This document shows, piece by piece, positions 1-7,505 of a stretch of 14,124 bases of DNA (position 1 is the first letter of the stretch; every line of letters begins with the position of its first letter). A program made the translations under genes and the position numbers. This DNA is from JAENWH01 sp038248745. GTDB lineage: Bacteria; Bacillota; Clostridia; Peptostreptococcales; Anaerovoracaceae. Where the stretch lies: positions 1-14,124 of the forward strand of contig JBBRXC010000034.1 in NCBI GenBank assembly GCA_038248745.1, given 5' to 3'. The notes below the pieces were generated by a model, which saw only the letters and a list, made by a program, of their open reading frames with translations, ran no database searches and had not been told where the DNA came from.

Positions 1-1101
1 ATGGTGATCAGAAATGAATTGGAATCTTTCTGGAGAACAGAGCATACAAAAAGAGGCTATGAAGAAATTAAAACCCCATTGATTCTAAGTGAATCTTTAT
101 GGCATACTTCAGGGCATTGGGACCATTATCAAAACAACATGTATTTTACAAAAATAGATGAAGGCGATTATGCCATTAAACCTATGAATTGTCCAGGCGC
201 CATGCTCGCCTACAAGAGGAAAATGTATTCCTACAGAGATTTCCCTATGAGAATAGGAGAGTTGGGACAGGTGCATAGACATGAACTTTCAGGGGCGCTT
301 CACGGGTTGATGAGGGTAAGAACTTTCACACAGGATGATGCCCATATATTTATGTTGCCTGAACAGGTGAAGGATGAAATTATTGGCGTCATTGATTTTA
401 TTGATTATATATATAATATTTTCGGATTCAAATATCACATTGAACTTTCCACAAAACCTGAGGATGCCATGGGTACCGATGAAGAGTGGGAAATTGCCAC
501 TGCTGCATTGAAAGAAGCCATGGATGCGAAAGGGTTGCCCTATGTGATCAACGAGGGTGATGGGGCATTTTACGGTCCTAAGCTGGACTTCCATCTGGAA
601 GACAGCATTGGAAGAACCTGGCAGTGTGGGACCATACAACTTGACTTCCAGATGCCACAACGTTTTGATTTGACTTATATCGGACCAGATGGAGAAAAAC
701 ATAGACCCATTATGATTCATCGAGTAATATTTGGATCTATTGAAAGGTTTATCGGTATCTTAATTGAGCACTTTGCAGGTAAGTTCCCATTATGGATTGC
801 GCCAGTACAGGTGAAACTGCTGACGGTAACAGAGAAATTTTCGGATTATGCCATTCAGGTGGAAAATATACTAAAAGAAGCCGGCATAAGAGTTGAAATG
901 GATATTAGAAATGAAAAGATTGGATATAAACTGAGAGAAGCAAGAAATGAAAGAGTTTCGTATATCTGTGTCATCGGTGAAAGAGAAGCAGAAAGCAACA
1001 CGTTAACCGTTAGATCCAGCAAAGAGGGGGAACTGGGAGAAATGTCAGTGGAAGCCTTTACGGCAAGTCTTTTAGAAGAAATAAAGGTAAAAAGATGTTA
1101 G
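1..1101 (+). CDS. thrS: Threonine--tRNA ligase, C-terminal part (5' end outside window)
   Basis: Class II aminoacyl-tRNA synthetase that charges tRNA-Thr in the cytosol. The 366 visible residues cover the catalytic core (about 1-265) and the anticodon-binding domain (about 266-362). The zinc ligands that recognise threonine are visible as Cys64 (in MNCPG), His115 (in QDDAHIF) and His240 (in IMIHR). The motif 2 arginine is Arg93 and the motif 3 arginine is Arg249. These sit about 270 residues earlier than the E. coli equivalents (Cys334, His385, His511), so the N-terminal TGS and editing domains are missing from view. The ATG at base 1 falls in the conserved motif 1 region and is an internal Met, not the true start. 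The stop overlaps the start of the next gene. Identity is certain; the partial status is an inference from family length. Confidence 0.97.
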   Translation: MVIRNELESFWRTEHTKRGYEEIKTPLILSESLWHTSGHWDHYQNNMYFTKIDEGDYAIKPMNCPGAMLAYKRKMYSYRDFPMRIGELGQVHRHELSGALHGLMRVRTFTQDDAHIFMLPEQVKDEIIGVIDFIDYIYNIFGFKYHIELSTKPEDAMGTDEEWEIATAALKEAMDAKGLPYVINEGDGAFYGPKLDFHLEDSIGRTWQCGTIQLDFQMPQRFDLTYIGPDGEKHRPIMIHRVIFGSIERFIGILIEHFAGKFPLWIAPVQVKLLTVTEKFSDYAIQVENILKEAGIRVEMDIRNEKIGYKLREARNERVSYICVIGEREAESNTLTVRSSKEGELGEMSVEAFTASLLEEIKVKRC

Positions 1102-1373
1102 GAATTAAAGATAATAAAGAGTGGAGAGATGGTGTCTATCTTTGTACAGCAAATGGCAGCTTTGAAGCGGATATATTTGAATCAAAGTTGAGGGGCGAAG
1201 GAATTCCCTGCATCAGAAAATTTAAGGGCGCATCCAATGCCATGGAAATATTTATGGGACAAAGTGTTGCTTATCCTATAGATATCTATGTGCCGGCAGA
1301 AACCCTTGAAGATGCCAAAAACATTATTGTTGCTGTGCCTTTAGAAGAGGACGATTCAGAGGAAATGAACTAG
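1095..1373 (+). CDS. DUF2007 family small protein (putative signal-transducing protein)
   Basis: A 92-residue soluble protein that matches the DUF2007 pattern: a GSFEADIFESKL segment (about 21-32), then GIPCIRK, and PIDIYVPAETLEDAKNII (about 61-78). The fold is a small alpha/beta, GlnB-like domain, and the biochemical role of the family is not established. The acidic tail (EEDDSEE) is ordinary for the group. Its ATG overlaps the last seven bases of thrS (ATGTTAG), and only a weak purine-rich stretch (TAAAGG) precedes it, so translation is probably coupled to thrS. It has no signal peptide or membrane segment. The family call is by pattern recognition; no function should be assumed. Confidence 0.8.
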   Translation: MLGIKDNKEWRDGVYLCTANGSFEADIFESKLRGEGIPCIRKFKGASNAMEIFMGQSVAYPIDIYVPAETLEDAKNIIVAVPLEEDDSEEMN

Positions 1374-1377
1374 ACAA

Positions 1378-1396
1378 GACAAAGGGTTCTTTCGTC
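1378..1396. terminator. Weak hairpin between convergent genes
   Basis: GACAAAG and CTTTCGTC can pair around a GGTT loop, giving seven pairs with one bulged C. It lies between the stops of the DUF2007 gene and the convergent flavoprotein gene and touches the latter's stop codon. There is no proper T-run on either side, so bidirectional termination is only a possibility. Confidence 0.25.
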
Positions 1397-2657
1397 AAAC
1401 CAGTTTTGAAGAGAGCTCATTTGCACAAACATAACCACATGAAAAAGCAAACTGAATATTATAACCACCTGTATCCCCATCCACATCGAGAGCTTCACCT
1501 ATGATGTAGAGATGGGGATATTTTTTTGATTCACAGCTGTTTAAATGAACTTCATCTAAGGAAACACCCCCTGAAGTACACATCGCAAGCTGATAACCGG
1601 CAGTGCCGCTGATTTTGTAAGAATCCTTGGTAAGTTTATTGACCAGTGACTGCAGCTGTTTTCCGGAGATGGAGGCTGATTTGGCAGCAGGATTTAACGA
1701 CACTGTCTGGCAAATCAACTCAATGAATCTTTTTGGAAGGCTTGCATCAAATTGCTGAATATAATCATGCACAACAGTAGAAATCTGCTTGGAATTGCCA
1801 GGAACAAAGGATTTTAAATCCCTCAGAAAACGGAGGGGATCCATGGCAGGCAAATAGTTTACAATGATTTCAGTTCCTGGACTGGCATATCTGGAAATAT
1901 TCAAAACTGAAGGCCCAGAAAACCCTTTATGTGTCAGAAGGAGACCCTCTTTACAAGCATGATCCTGTATTGTGACTGTCGCATTAGGGAAAGAAATGCC
2001 AGATAGACTTGCAAAGAGATAATTCTCCACAAAAATAGGGACTAGACTTGGCTTGCAAGGGGTTGTTTCTAAACCGAGACCTGCAAATATAGGGAGCATG
2101 GATCCGTCTGAACCTGTAATGGGATAGGATAAACCGCCAGTTGCCAGAATCAAATTTTTACATTTGTATATTTCTGAGGTTTGTGTCGTCAAGGTATAAA
2201 CAGTTTCTGTCTCTGTGTCTTTGTTAGCGTCTGTGTATGCGTCTGTGTATACAATAGATACAACACCTTGTTCATTTCTTAGGCTGAACCCCTTTGCCCT
2301 GGATTCCGATAAAAGCAGATCTAAAACGTCTTTACTGTTCAGTGATTTTGGAAAAATTTTGCCGTCTTCCCGTTGAAAGGTTGGAATATCCTTGCTTTCC
2401 AGATAATCAATGAGTGCCTGATTGCTAAATTTATATAAGGGTTTTCGAATCTTTTGCCCATTGTCTCCATAATGGGGCATAAAGTTTTTAATTTCTCCGG
2501 AATTGGTTATATTGCATTGGCCGGAACCGGACATAAGCAGTTTCATGCCTGGGGCCTTGGCGTTGTTGAGTATTAAACCAGTTACCTTTTTTTTGAAGCT
2601 GGCAGCGGAAAACAAACCAGCTGCACCGGCGCCAACTATTATTACATCATAAATCAT
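1395..2657 (-). CDS. BaiN/HI0933-family NAD(P)/FAD-dependent flavoprotein
   Basis: Predicted cytosolic flavoprotein of about 420 residues. The N-terminus is a dinucleotide-binding Rossmann motif (MIYDVIIVGAGAAGL, glycines at 9, 11 and 14). Further hallmarks are SGSGQCNITN, an ATGG element, and the C-terminal block GEALDVDGDTGGYNIQFA, typical of the HI0933/YhiN/BaiN family. The physiological substrate of most members is unknown; BaiN itself acts in bile-acid dehydroxylation, and nothing here shows that activity. An AGGAGG site ends at base 2662, placing the start at 2657 (spacing 4) or 2660 (spacing 1). The frame stays open to an ATG at 2753, but that codon lies inside the upstream terminator hairpin and is rejected. 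An insert near residues 140-155 carries a tandem YTDA repeat. Confidence 0.9.
   Translation of the reverse strand: MIYDVIIVGAGAAGLFSAASFKKKVTGLILNNAKAPGMKLLMSGSGQCNITNSGEIKNFMPHYGDNGQKIRKPLYKFSNQALIDYLESKDIPTFQREDGKIFPKSLNSKDVLDLLLSESRAKGFSLRNEQGVVSIVYTDAYTDANKDTETETVYTLTTQTSEIYKCKNLILATGGLSYPITGSDGSMLPIFAGLGLETTPCKPSLVPIFVENYLFASLSGISFPNATVTIQDHACKEGLLLTHKGFSGPSVLNISRYASPGTEIIVNYLPAMDPLRFLRDLKSFVPGNSKQISTVVHDYIQQFDASLPKRFIELICQTVSLNPAAKSASISGKQLQSLVNKLTKDSYKISGTAGYQLAMCTSGGVSLDEVHLNSCESKKYPHLYIIGEALDVDGDTGGYNIQFAFSCGYVCANELSSKLV
2227..2250 (-). repeat. 12-bp tandem duplication inside the flavoprotein gene
   Basis: GCGTCTGTGTAT occurs twice, perfectly and back to back (2227-2238 and 2239-2250, read on the plus strand). 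It keeps the frame and encodes YTDA twice. The flanking stretch (2210-2226) holds further CTGTGTCT-like degenerate copies, encoding D/T/E-rich residues. This looks like replication slippage in a surface loop. Confidence 0.8.
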
Positions 2658-2723
2658 CATGCCTCCTGGAATTAGATTTTTTTCTGTTTTCTGCTCTTTT
2701 TCATCATGCATTTCTTCTAGTTG

Positions 2724-2732
2724 AGTATAACA
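2724..2732 (-). promoter_or_regulatory. Possible extended -10 promoter for the flavoprotein gene
   Basis: On the minus strand TG-T-TATACT (2732 down to 2724) is an extended -10 element. It lies directly after the terminator of the ABC transporter operon and about 65 bases upstream of the flavoprotein start. No good -35 box is present, because that position is taken by the terminator stem. It would let the gene be transcribed independently of the operon. Confidence 0.4.
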
Positions 2733-2733
2733 T

Positions 2734-2759
2734 AAAAGGAGATGCTTTCGCATCTCCTT
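2734..2759 (-). terminator. Rho-independent terminator of the YtrA-type operon
   Basis: Perfect 10-bp inverted repeat (2736-2745 with 2750-2759), reading AAGGAGATGC-GAAA-GCATCTCCTT on the minus strand, with a GNRA-type GAAA loop and a four-T tract finishing at 2734. It begins five bases after the permease stop codon. Orientation is set by the T-run, which is absent on the plus strand. Confidence 0.85.
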
Positions 2760-2763
2760 AAAA

Positions 2764-4911
2764 TCATTTGAAATGATTTATAATGAAATCAGGGACCTCG
2801 TTAGGATTGAAGTAAATGGTTTGTGTGATTTCATAACCATTTTCCTTAATTTTGCCTGGAATATCATAGTAGATCGTACCGTAATAATAATTGGCATAGC
2901 TTATATTTTGGCTTTTACCCATTTTCATGGCTTCTGCTATTTGATCTTTGTCGGTAATTTTGAATTCCTCTGTGGTGTATACGGTATCAGATGTATATTT
3001 ATCCGGATATGACATATACTCCTCTGGTCTATATTCTCCTGGCATACCTGAGTTCATTGAATCTGGAGAGGAAATACCGATATAGGAAATCATCTCATCT
3101 GTTAAAGACAGGTTATCGACAAAACCGTTTTCGGTGAGCCATTTAATTGTGTTTGCATAGCTTTTCTTTATTACTAAATCTATTGTGTTGTCAATTATTT
3201 TTTTTGATGTGCTGTCTTCCATTTTATAAGTTAAGGCAGCAATCGCATAAGGCAATTGAAGGTTCATGGCTTCAGCATATGTTTCGTCGGCATAATCTTG
3301 ATCCATCAGCATTAAAAGTATGGCAATGTCATTTTGATTTTTTATGACGATAGGGTTATCATAATTTGCCGGAATGGAAAACGTAACCGATGTAATTTTT
3401 TCGTAATTAAGATTTGCCAGTGAGTATATATTTTTAAATTCTTCTGATTCATAAATGGTTTTTAACGCTTTATTATCTCTTAAGAAATAATAATCCACCG
3501 AGTAAATGCGTTCAAGGGAAGAAAGGCTTCCAATGGAATAATCAAAACCGATGTTATACTGCATCAGTTTATCCTGGTTGGCTTCAAAATCAGCTCTGTT
3601 TTCCAAAATAGATTGATGAAGATCAGTCAATGCCTTTATATTTGAAACACTCTTTAATTCGGTATGCATCTTATATAAATCCTTGGGTGACATGTTTCTA
3701 TAGGCCCCGGTATTATATTTGCCGGAGGAGTTCTGTAAAAATGAATCTTCCAGAGATGCCGTTGAAATTTTATCTACAGCGGGAACTCTTTTTTCAAAAC
3801 CAGTAAAGTCATAAGCAAGGCCAACAAAGAAAATGACTGCGATCAGTGAGTATATCGCAAAACTTTTTAGGCCTTTCAAATTAAAGACTCTGGGGGTCTT
3901 CATGACAATCATTCTACCGATGATAAAGAAGATGAAAGCACCAGCCGCATACCCGGCATACGTATAAAATTGGCTGTCCTGATTGAGGGATTGAAACCAG
4001 ACGCCCAGCAAAGTCATGCCAAAGAAGGCAACCAGGTAACAGATGATGGGGACCATAAACTCAAATGCCAAACTCTCTCCAGCTTTTTCAAGCTTACGTT
4101 TGCTGTACAAGAATGACGACAGGACAAAGAGAATCAGCGCATTTGCAACGTAATAGAGCTGATGCAATGGCGGAAAGTTTTCACCAATGTTGTTTAAATT
4201 AAAGGTTTCTAGAAAAGGAGAAATGCTCAAAGCGGTGGCGCTCCAATCTCCAGAAGTGTTGAAACCGTAAAGGTAGGAACCGAAGTAAAATACAAATACT
4301 GCATAAAGTGCTGGTATTAAAAAGTTAAACCCTAAGGCAGTTGCAAAATGCATGATTGGGTTTGCGGTTACTAGCCCTGCGAATACGGAGATGGCATATA
4401 TGACTAAAACAATTAGTATGGATTGCCACATCCAGTCGAGAATCGCACCCCGGGTGAAAGTATCTGCTGCGCCGGCAAGAATGGATGACTCCATTCCTTG
4501 AATATTGAAGGCCGGTTTGGCGATGGCCAACATGATTAACCCATTAAGTAATATGGGTGTTACAACCATGAGTAAGCCTGAAATTAAATTGCTGTTATAT
4601 AGTTTATATCTGCTGAAAGGTAAGGAATGCATCATTGTTGCCGAACTGGCTGACTGCAAATATCTGAATAGCACCACTGCGGTAAGCACCGGCATCATTA
4701 AATGTGCGGCCATGTAAAAAGGCTGCAAATTTGTCAAAGACATATTAATATAGCTTGCGACGATATTAATCTTTGAATAGGAGATGAGTATAGGAAATAT
4801 GCCGGATAAAAAATATATTAAAAAGGATATGGCAGGTATTGCCCAAAAACGTCTAAAATTCTCTCTGATCAAAGGCAGAGAAATGCTAAAGTATGATTTC
4901 TGTGAGTTCAT
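2764..4911 (-). CDS. ABC-2 type permease with large extracytoplasmic C-terminal domain
   Basis: Membrane subunit of an ABC transporter, 715 residues. About nine hydrophobic helices are visible in the first half (roughly 24-45, 68-86, 108-131, 160-182, 190-213, 250-270, 284-305, 318-336, 349-367). After them come about 345 hydrophilic residues with no further helix, probably a folded domain outside the membrane. This layout matches the long permeases (DUF6449-type, from memory) found next to YtrA-like regulators and YtrB-like ATPases in Firmicutes. The start is supported by AGGAGG eight bases upstream, inside the end of the ATPase gene; the two genes overlap by 26 bases, suggesting coupled translation and one complex. 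The substrate is unknown. YtrA-type systems respond to cell-wall-active antibiotics, so an envelope role is plausible but inferred. Confidence 0.85.
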   Translation of the reverse strand: MNSQKSYFSISLPLIRENFRRFWAIPAISFLIYFLSGIFPILISYSKINIVASYINMSLTNLQPFYMAAHLMMPVLTAVVLFRYLQSASSATMMHSLPFSRYKLYNSNLISGLLMVVTPILLNGLIMLAIAKPAFNIQGMESSILAGAADTFTRGAILDWMWQSILIVLVIYAISVFAGLVTANPIMHFATALGFNFLIPALYAVFVFYFGSYLYGFNTSGDWSATALSISPFLETFNLNNIGENFPPLHQLYYVANALILFVLSSFLYSKRKLEKAGESLAFEFMVPIICYLVAFFGMTLLGVWFQSLNQDSQFYTYAGYAAGAFIFFIIGRMIVMKTPRVFNLKGLKSFAIYSLIAVIFFVGLAYDFTGFEKRVPAVDKISTASLEDSFLQNSSGKYNTGAYRNMSPKDLYKMHTELKSVSNIKALTDLHQSILENRADFEANQDKLMQYNIGFDYSIGSLSSLERIYSVDYYFLRDNKALKTIYESEEFKNIYSLANLNYEKITSVTFSIPANYDNPIVIKNQNDIAILLMLMDQDYADETYAEAMNLQLPYAIAALTYKMEDSTSKKIIDNTIDLVIKKSYANTIKWLTENGFVDNLSLTDEMISYIGISSPDSMNSGMPGEYRPEEYMSYPDKYTSDTVYTTEEFKITDKDQIAEAMKMGKSQNISYANYYYGTIYYDIPGKIKENGYEITQTIYFNPNEVPDFIINHFK

Positions 4912-5782
4912 TGTTTTCTCCTCCTAATTCGTAAATAAATATTTCTTCTAATGAAAGTGGAAGAATGTCAAAAATAGCCGGTTTGCTTTCATTGATAATT
5001 TCTTCTACAACATCTTTTCGATTTCTGACGATAAGCAGATCAACTGTGCCTCTGGTTTCTTTATGTAATACGTTCAGCCCTGCATATGGGTTGTCGGGGT
5101 GTACTTTGTAGGCTATCTGGATTTTATGCACATCTGCCTTCAGTTCATCAAGGTCTCGCTCAAGGAGCATCGAGCCTTTTGATATAATGCCGATAGAATC
5201 ACAAATCCCTTCAAGTTCCCTTAAGTTGTGGGAGGACACCAAAACTGTCATTTCTCTTTCTGCTACATCTTCGACGATGTATTTCCATACTAGCTTTCTT
5301 ATAATAGGATCAAGTCCGTCAATTGGTTCGTCTAAGATAAGATAGTCGGGTTTTGAAGACATTGTTAAAATGAACGCTGCCTGCTTCTGCATACCCTTTG
5401 AAAACTTGGAAAGCTTCCGGGTAGGATCTAGTGAAAACTGTTTAATCATATAATCAAAGCGAATTTGATCCCATCCAGGATAGAGAGATTTATAAAACCT
5501 GGACATTTCTTTCAGGTTATAGGTTGAGAAAAAGTATAGGTCATCAGGAATGAAACCCATTTTTTCTTTTAATTTGATGTTTTCATAAACTGGCTCATCC
5601 TCAATGAGGATTTGGCCATAATCAGGTTTCAGAATACCGGTTAAATGTTTGATGATGGTAGTTTTGCCAGCACCATTTACACCGACTAAACCGTAAATTG
5701 AACCTTTTTTTACATTTAAATTCAACTCATTCAGCGCCTTGAATTCATCAAAGGACTTATCAACTCCTGTAATTTTAATCAT
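4886..5782 (-). CDS. ABC transporter ATP-binding protein, YtrB-like
   Basis: Cytosolic ATPase subunit, 298 residues from the start chosen here. Counting from an ATG two codons upstream, Walker A is GVNGAGKTT (36-44), the signature is FSKGMQ (129-134, the variant usual in ABC-2 exporters), Walker B is LILDEP (150-155) and the switch histidine is His187 (SSHNL). The Q-loop glutamine position reads IPDD, so an Asp stands where Gln is common; I believe this is frequent in this subfamily. A C-terminal extension of about 80 residues follows the nucleotide-binding core. Two ATGs are possible: 5788, one base after GAGGTG, and 5782, seven bases after it and forming an ATGA overlap with the regulator stop. 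The second is preferred. It pairs with the downstream permease, whose gene it overlaps. Confidence 0.92.
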   Translation of the reverse strand: MIKITGVDKSFDEFKALNELNLNVKKGSIYGLVGVNGAGKTTIIKHLTGILKPDYGQILIEDEPVYENIKLKEKMGFIPDDLYFFSTYNLKEMSRFYKSLYPGWDQIRFDYMIKQFSLDPTRKLSKFSKGMQKQAAFILTMSSKPDYLILDEPIDGLDPIIRKLVWKYIVEDVAEREMTVLVSSHNLRELEGICDSIGIISKGSMLLERDLDELKADVHKIQIAYKVHPDNPYAGLNVLHKETRGTVDLLIVRNRKDVVEEIINESKPAIFDILPLSLEEIFIYELGGENNELTEIIL

Positions 5783-6162
5783 TTCCATCCACCTCTTTCT
5801 AGCATTAAATCTTCAAGTATCTTTTGCACATCGGGAAAAGGTACCCCAAGATATAGAAGTTCTTTTATCTCGGTCCGTATTTTTTCCTTTATCGTCAATA
5901 CCATTCCTTCATCAACTTTATTTTCCGTCGGGCGTAAAGCAAAGGTGCCCAGTCCGGTGACAGTATAGATATATCCTTGAAATTCCAGAGATCTATAAGC
6001 CTTTTGAATGGTGTTGGGATTTACCGTAAGCTGCTTGGATAAATCTCTAACAGAGGGCAGCTTATCTTCAGGGTTGATGACCCCTGTAATAATAAGTTCC
6101 TTTAGATTATCCACAACTTGCTCATAGATAGATTTTCTGCTTTTTAAATCTAGTTGAAACAT
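5779..6162 (-). CDS. GntR-family transcriptional regulator, YtrA subfamily
   Basis: A 127-residue DNA-binding protein. The winged helix-turn-helix occupies about residues 10-75, with the recognition region LPSVRDLSKQLTVNPNTI (35-52) and wing TVTGLGTFAL (67-76). The C-terminal part is only about 50 residues of helix, too short for a FadR or MocR effector domain and typical of the YtrA subfamily, which uses it for dimerisation. The ATG has AAAGGAG eight bases upstream. As the first gene of an operon with an ABC ATPase and permease, and with a YtrA-like operator over its own promoter, it most likely represses this operon. The inducing signal is not visible in the sequence. Confidence 0.93.
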   Translation of the reverse strand: MFQLDLKSRKSIYEQVVDNLKELIITGVINPEDKLPSVRDLSKQLTVNPNTIQKAYRSLEFQGYIYTVTGLGTFALRPTENKVDEGMVLTIKEKIRTEIKELLYLGVPFPDVQKILEDLMLERGGWK

Positions 6163-6193
6163 TTATTCGTCTCCTTTCGTTATTTATAAGGCG

Positions 6194-6218
6194 AGTGTAC
6201 CATGAGAGATAGTACAAT
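6194..6218. promoter_or_regulatory. YtrA-like operator (AGTGTA-N13-TACAAT)
   Basis: AGTGTA (6194-6199), 13 bases, then TACAAT (6213-6218). As I recall it, the operator of B. subtilis YtrA is AGTGTA-N13-TACACT, so this differs at one base. The inverted symmetry extends inward: 8 of 10 positions match between the arms 6194-6203 and 6209-6218, around a five-base centre. The left arm is the -10 box and the right arm abuts the -35 box of the operon promoter, so bound repressor would block RNA polymerase. Confidence 0.7.
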
Positions 6219-6223
6219 GTCAA
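6194..6223 (-). promoter_or_regulatory. Promoter of the GntR-ABC operon
   Basis: On the minus strand TTGACA (6223-6218) is followed after 18 bases by TACACT (6199-6194). A TG dinucleotide one base before the -10 (6202-6201) makes it an extended -10. The -10 ends 31 bases upstream of the regulator's ATG, leaving room for a short leader with the AAAGGAG site. Confidence 0.75.
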
Positions 6224-6230
6224 CACCTTG

Positions 6231-6258
6231 TTTACATTTTTATTTTTAATGGTATAAT
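6231..6258 (+). promoter_or_regulatory. Promoter of sppA
   Basis: TTTACA (6231-6236), 16 bases, then a perfect TATAAT (6253-6258) preceded by TGG, giving an extended -10. The -10 ends 31 bases before the sppA ATG. Its -35 lies seven bases from the -35 of the divergent operon promoter. Confidence 0.75.
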
Positions 6259-6289
6259 ATGAATATCTAAAAACGAAAGGATAATCAAT

Positions 6290-7420
6290 ATGGAAGAAAA
6301 TAATAAAGGAATCAATGAAGAAGATATGAAAGAAAAAAATAAAGAAGATAAAAAAGAAAAGATAGAAATCAGCGAACCAAATCAGGAGGGCGTCAGAACT
6401 TATTCTGTGAATGAAAAACAGAAAACGAGGAAAACCCCTTATAAAGGCGTCATTATATTTGCAATTATTGTACTGGCCATCGTCGTGTTGGCGGTTTCTT
6501 GCAATAATCTGGCAGGAAATTTAGGGTTTAACACGATGAAATCCGGAAACCATCAGGTTGATCTGCCAGCCGCACCTTATGTTGGAACCATTTACGTGGA
6601 AGGAGCCATAGGACCTGGCACTTCTGATTATTTTGGCATCCCCACAGGTTATCAGCATGAATGGACACTGAAACAAATTGATGATTTGATTTCTGATGAC
6701 AACAATAAGGGGTTGATCTTGTATGTCAATTCACCGGGTGGCGGTGTTTACGAAAGTGATGAATTATATCTGAAGGTGAAAGAGTACCAGGAAACAACCA
6801 AAAGACCAGTCTATGCCTACTTTGGATCAATAGCAGCGTCAGGAGGATATTATGTTTCTGCATCTGCCGATAAAATAGTTGCCAATAGAAATTGCTGGAC
6901 GGGATCTATTGGGGTTACCATAGGGACACTGTTTGATTTTTCTCAGCTTCTTGAAAATTATGGCGTTAAATCAAAAACAATAACGTCCGGGCCAAATAAA
7001 GCCATGGGCAGCAATTATGATGAGCTTACACCAGAACAATTGGCTATCTTTCAGAGTCTAATCGATGAAGCGTATGGCCAGTTTACAGGGATTGTTGCTG
7101 AAGAAAGAGAAATGGATTTAGATGTCGTAAAAAAAATTGCTGACGGACGAATCTATACGGCGAAACAGGCACTTGAAAACGGCCTTGTTGATCAGATTGC
7201 AAGTTTCGATGATGCAAAGGCTGATATGATATCAGAATATGGGTTGGAAAACTGTAAAGTCGTTGACTTGACATATACTGATAACTCCATTTTTGGGACA
7301 ATTTTTGGAAAGCTGAATATTAATTCCATCAAACAATCCAGCGATTTAAATGTCCTTATGAAAATTGTGGAAGATAATCATTCGTTCCCAGTCAGTTATA
7401 TGTGTGAGGCATTACAATAA
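6290..7420 (+). CDS. sppA: Signal peptide peptidase SppA, membrane-anchored serine protease
   Basis: Short (single-domain, Gram-positive type) SppA of 376 residues that degrades leftover signal peptides at the membrane. Order: a very charged Lys/Glu-rich cytoplasmic tail (1-50), one membrane anchor (about 53-70), then an extracytoplasmic S49 protease domain. The nucleophile is Ser184 in IAASGGYY, and the general-base lysine is Lys237 in SGPNKAMGS, matching the B. subtilis Ser147/Lys199 pair. The oxyanion-side motif VNSPGGGV (146-153) is intact. AAAGG lies nine bases before the ATG. A Cys (71) right after the anchor resembles a lipobox but lies too far from the N-terminus to be one. The gene is monocistronic: it has its own promoter and terminator. 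In B. subtilis, SppA is linked to resistance against peptide antibiotics, which fits the neighbouring YtrA-type transporter, but that link is inference. Confidence 0.95.
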   Translation: MEENNKGINEEDMKEKNKEDKKEKIEISEPNQEGVRTYSVNEKQKTRKTPYKGVIIFAIIVLAIVVLAVSCNNLAGNLGFNTMKSGNHQVDLPAAPYVGTIYVEGAIGPGTSDYFGIPTGYQHEWTLKQIDDLISDDNNKGLILYVNSPGGGVYESDELYLKVKEYQETTKRPVYAYFGSIAASGGYYVSASADKIVANRNCWTGSIGVTIGTLFDFSQLLENYGVKSKTITSGPNKAMGSNYDELTPEQLAIFQSLIDEAYGQFTGIVAEEREMDLDVVKKIADGRIYTAKQALENGLVDQIASFDDAKADMISEYGLENCKVVDLTYTDNSIFGTIFGKLNINSIKQSSDLNVLMKIVEDNHSFPVSYMCEALQ

Positions 7421-7452
7421 TTTGGGTTGTTTCTTTCAATGAAGCCCCAAAT
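7420..7452 (+). other. Hairpin overlapping the sppA stop codon
   Basis: ATTTGGG (7420-7426) pairs perfectly with CCCAAAT (7446-7452). No T-run follows directly, although ATATTTTT occurs ten bases later. It may assist termination or protect the mRNA end. Confidence 0.3.
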
Positions 7453-7470
7453 GCTACTGAATATTTTTCG

Positions 7471-7505
7471 GCGCTGTTAAGTAAAAATGCTTGACAGCGC
7501 TTTTT
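7471..7505 (+). terminator. Rho-independent terminator after sppA
   Basis: GCGCTGTTAAG (7471-7481) pairs with CTTGACAGCGC (7490-7500), an 11-bp stem with one G-U pair and an eight-base A-rich loop, followed by five T (7501-7505). The 3' arm also carries the -35 box of the next promoter. Confidence 0.85.

Noticed and set aside
1..3. ATG at the first base as a true thrS start (an editing-less ThrRS)
   Set aside because: It lies in the conserved motif 1 region, and the offset of about 270 residues to E. coli landmarks fits a gene cut by the window edge.
289..720. Antisense open frame within thrS
   Set aside because: It is opposite the conserved catalytic core of ThrRS and has no recognisable motif.
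2658..2753. N-terminal extension of the flavoprotein up to ATG 2753
   Set aside because: The codon is inside a terminator hairpin, the extension is hydrophilic and unrelated to the family, and AGGAGG marks the start at 2657/2660.
6500..6502. Lipoprotein processing at Cys71 of SppA
   Set aside because: The AVSC sequence follows a hydrophobic helix but lies after a 50-residue charged tail, too far from the N-terminus for a lipoprotein signal peptide.
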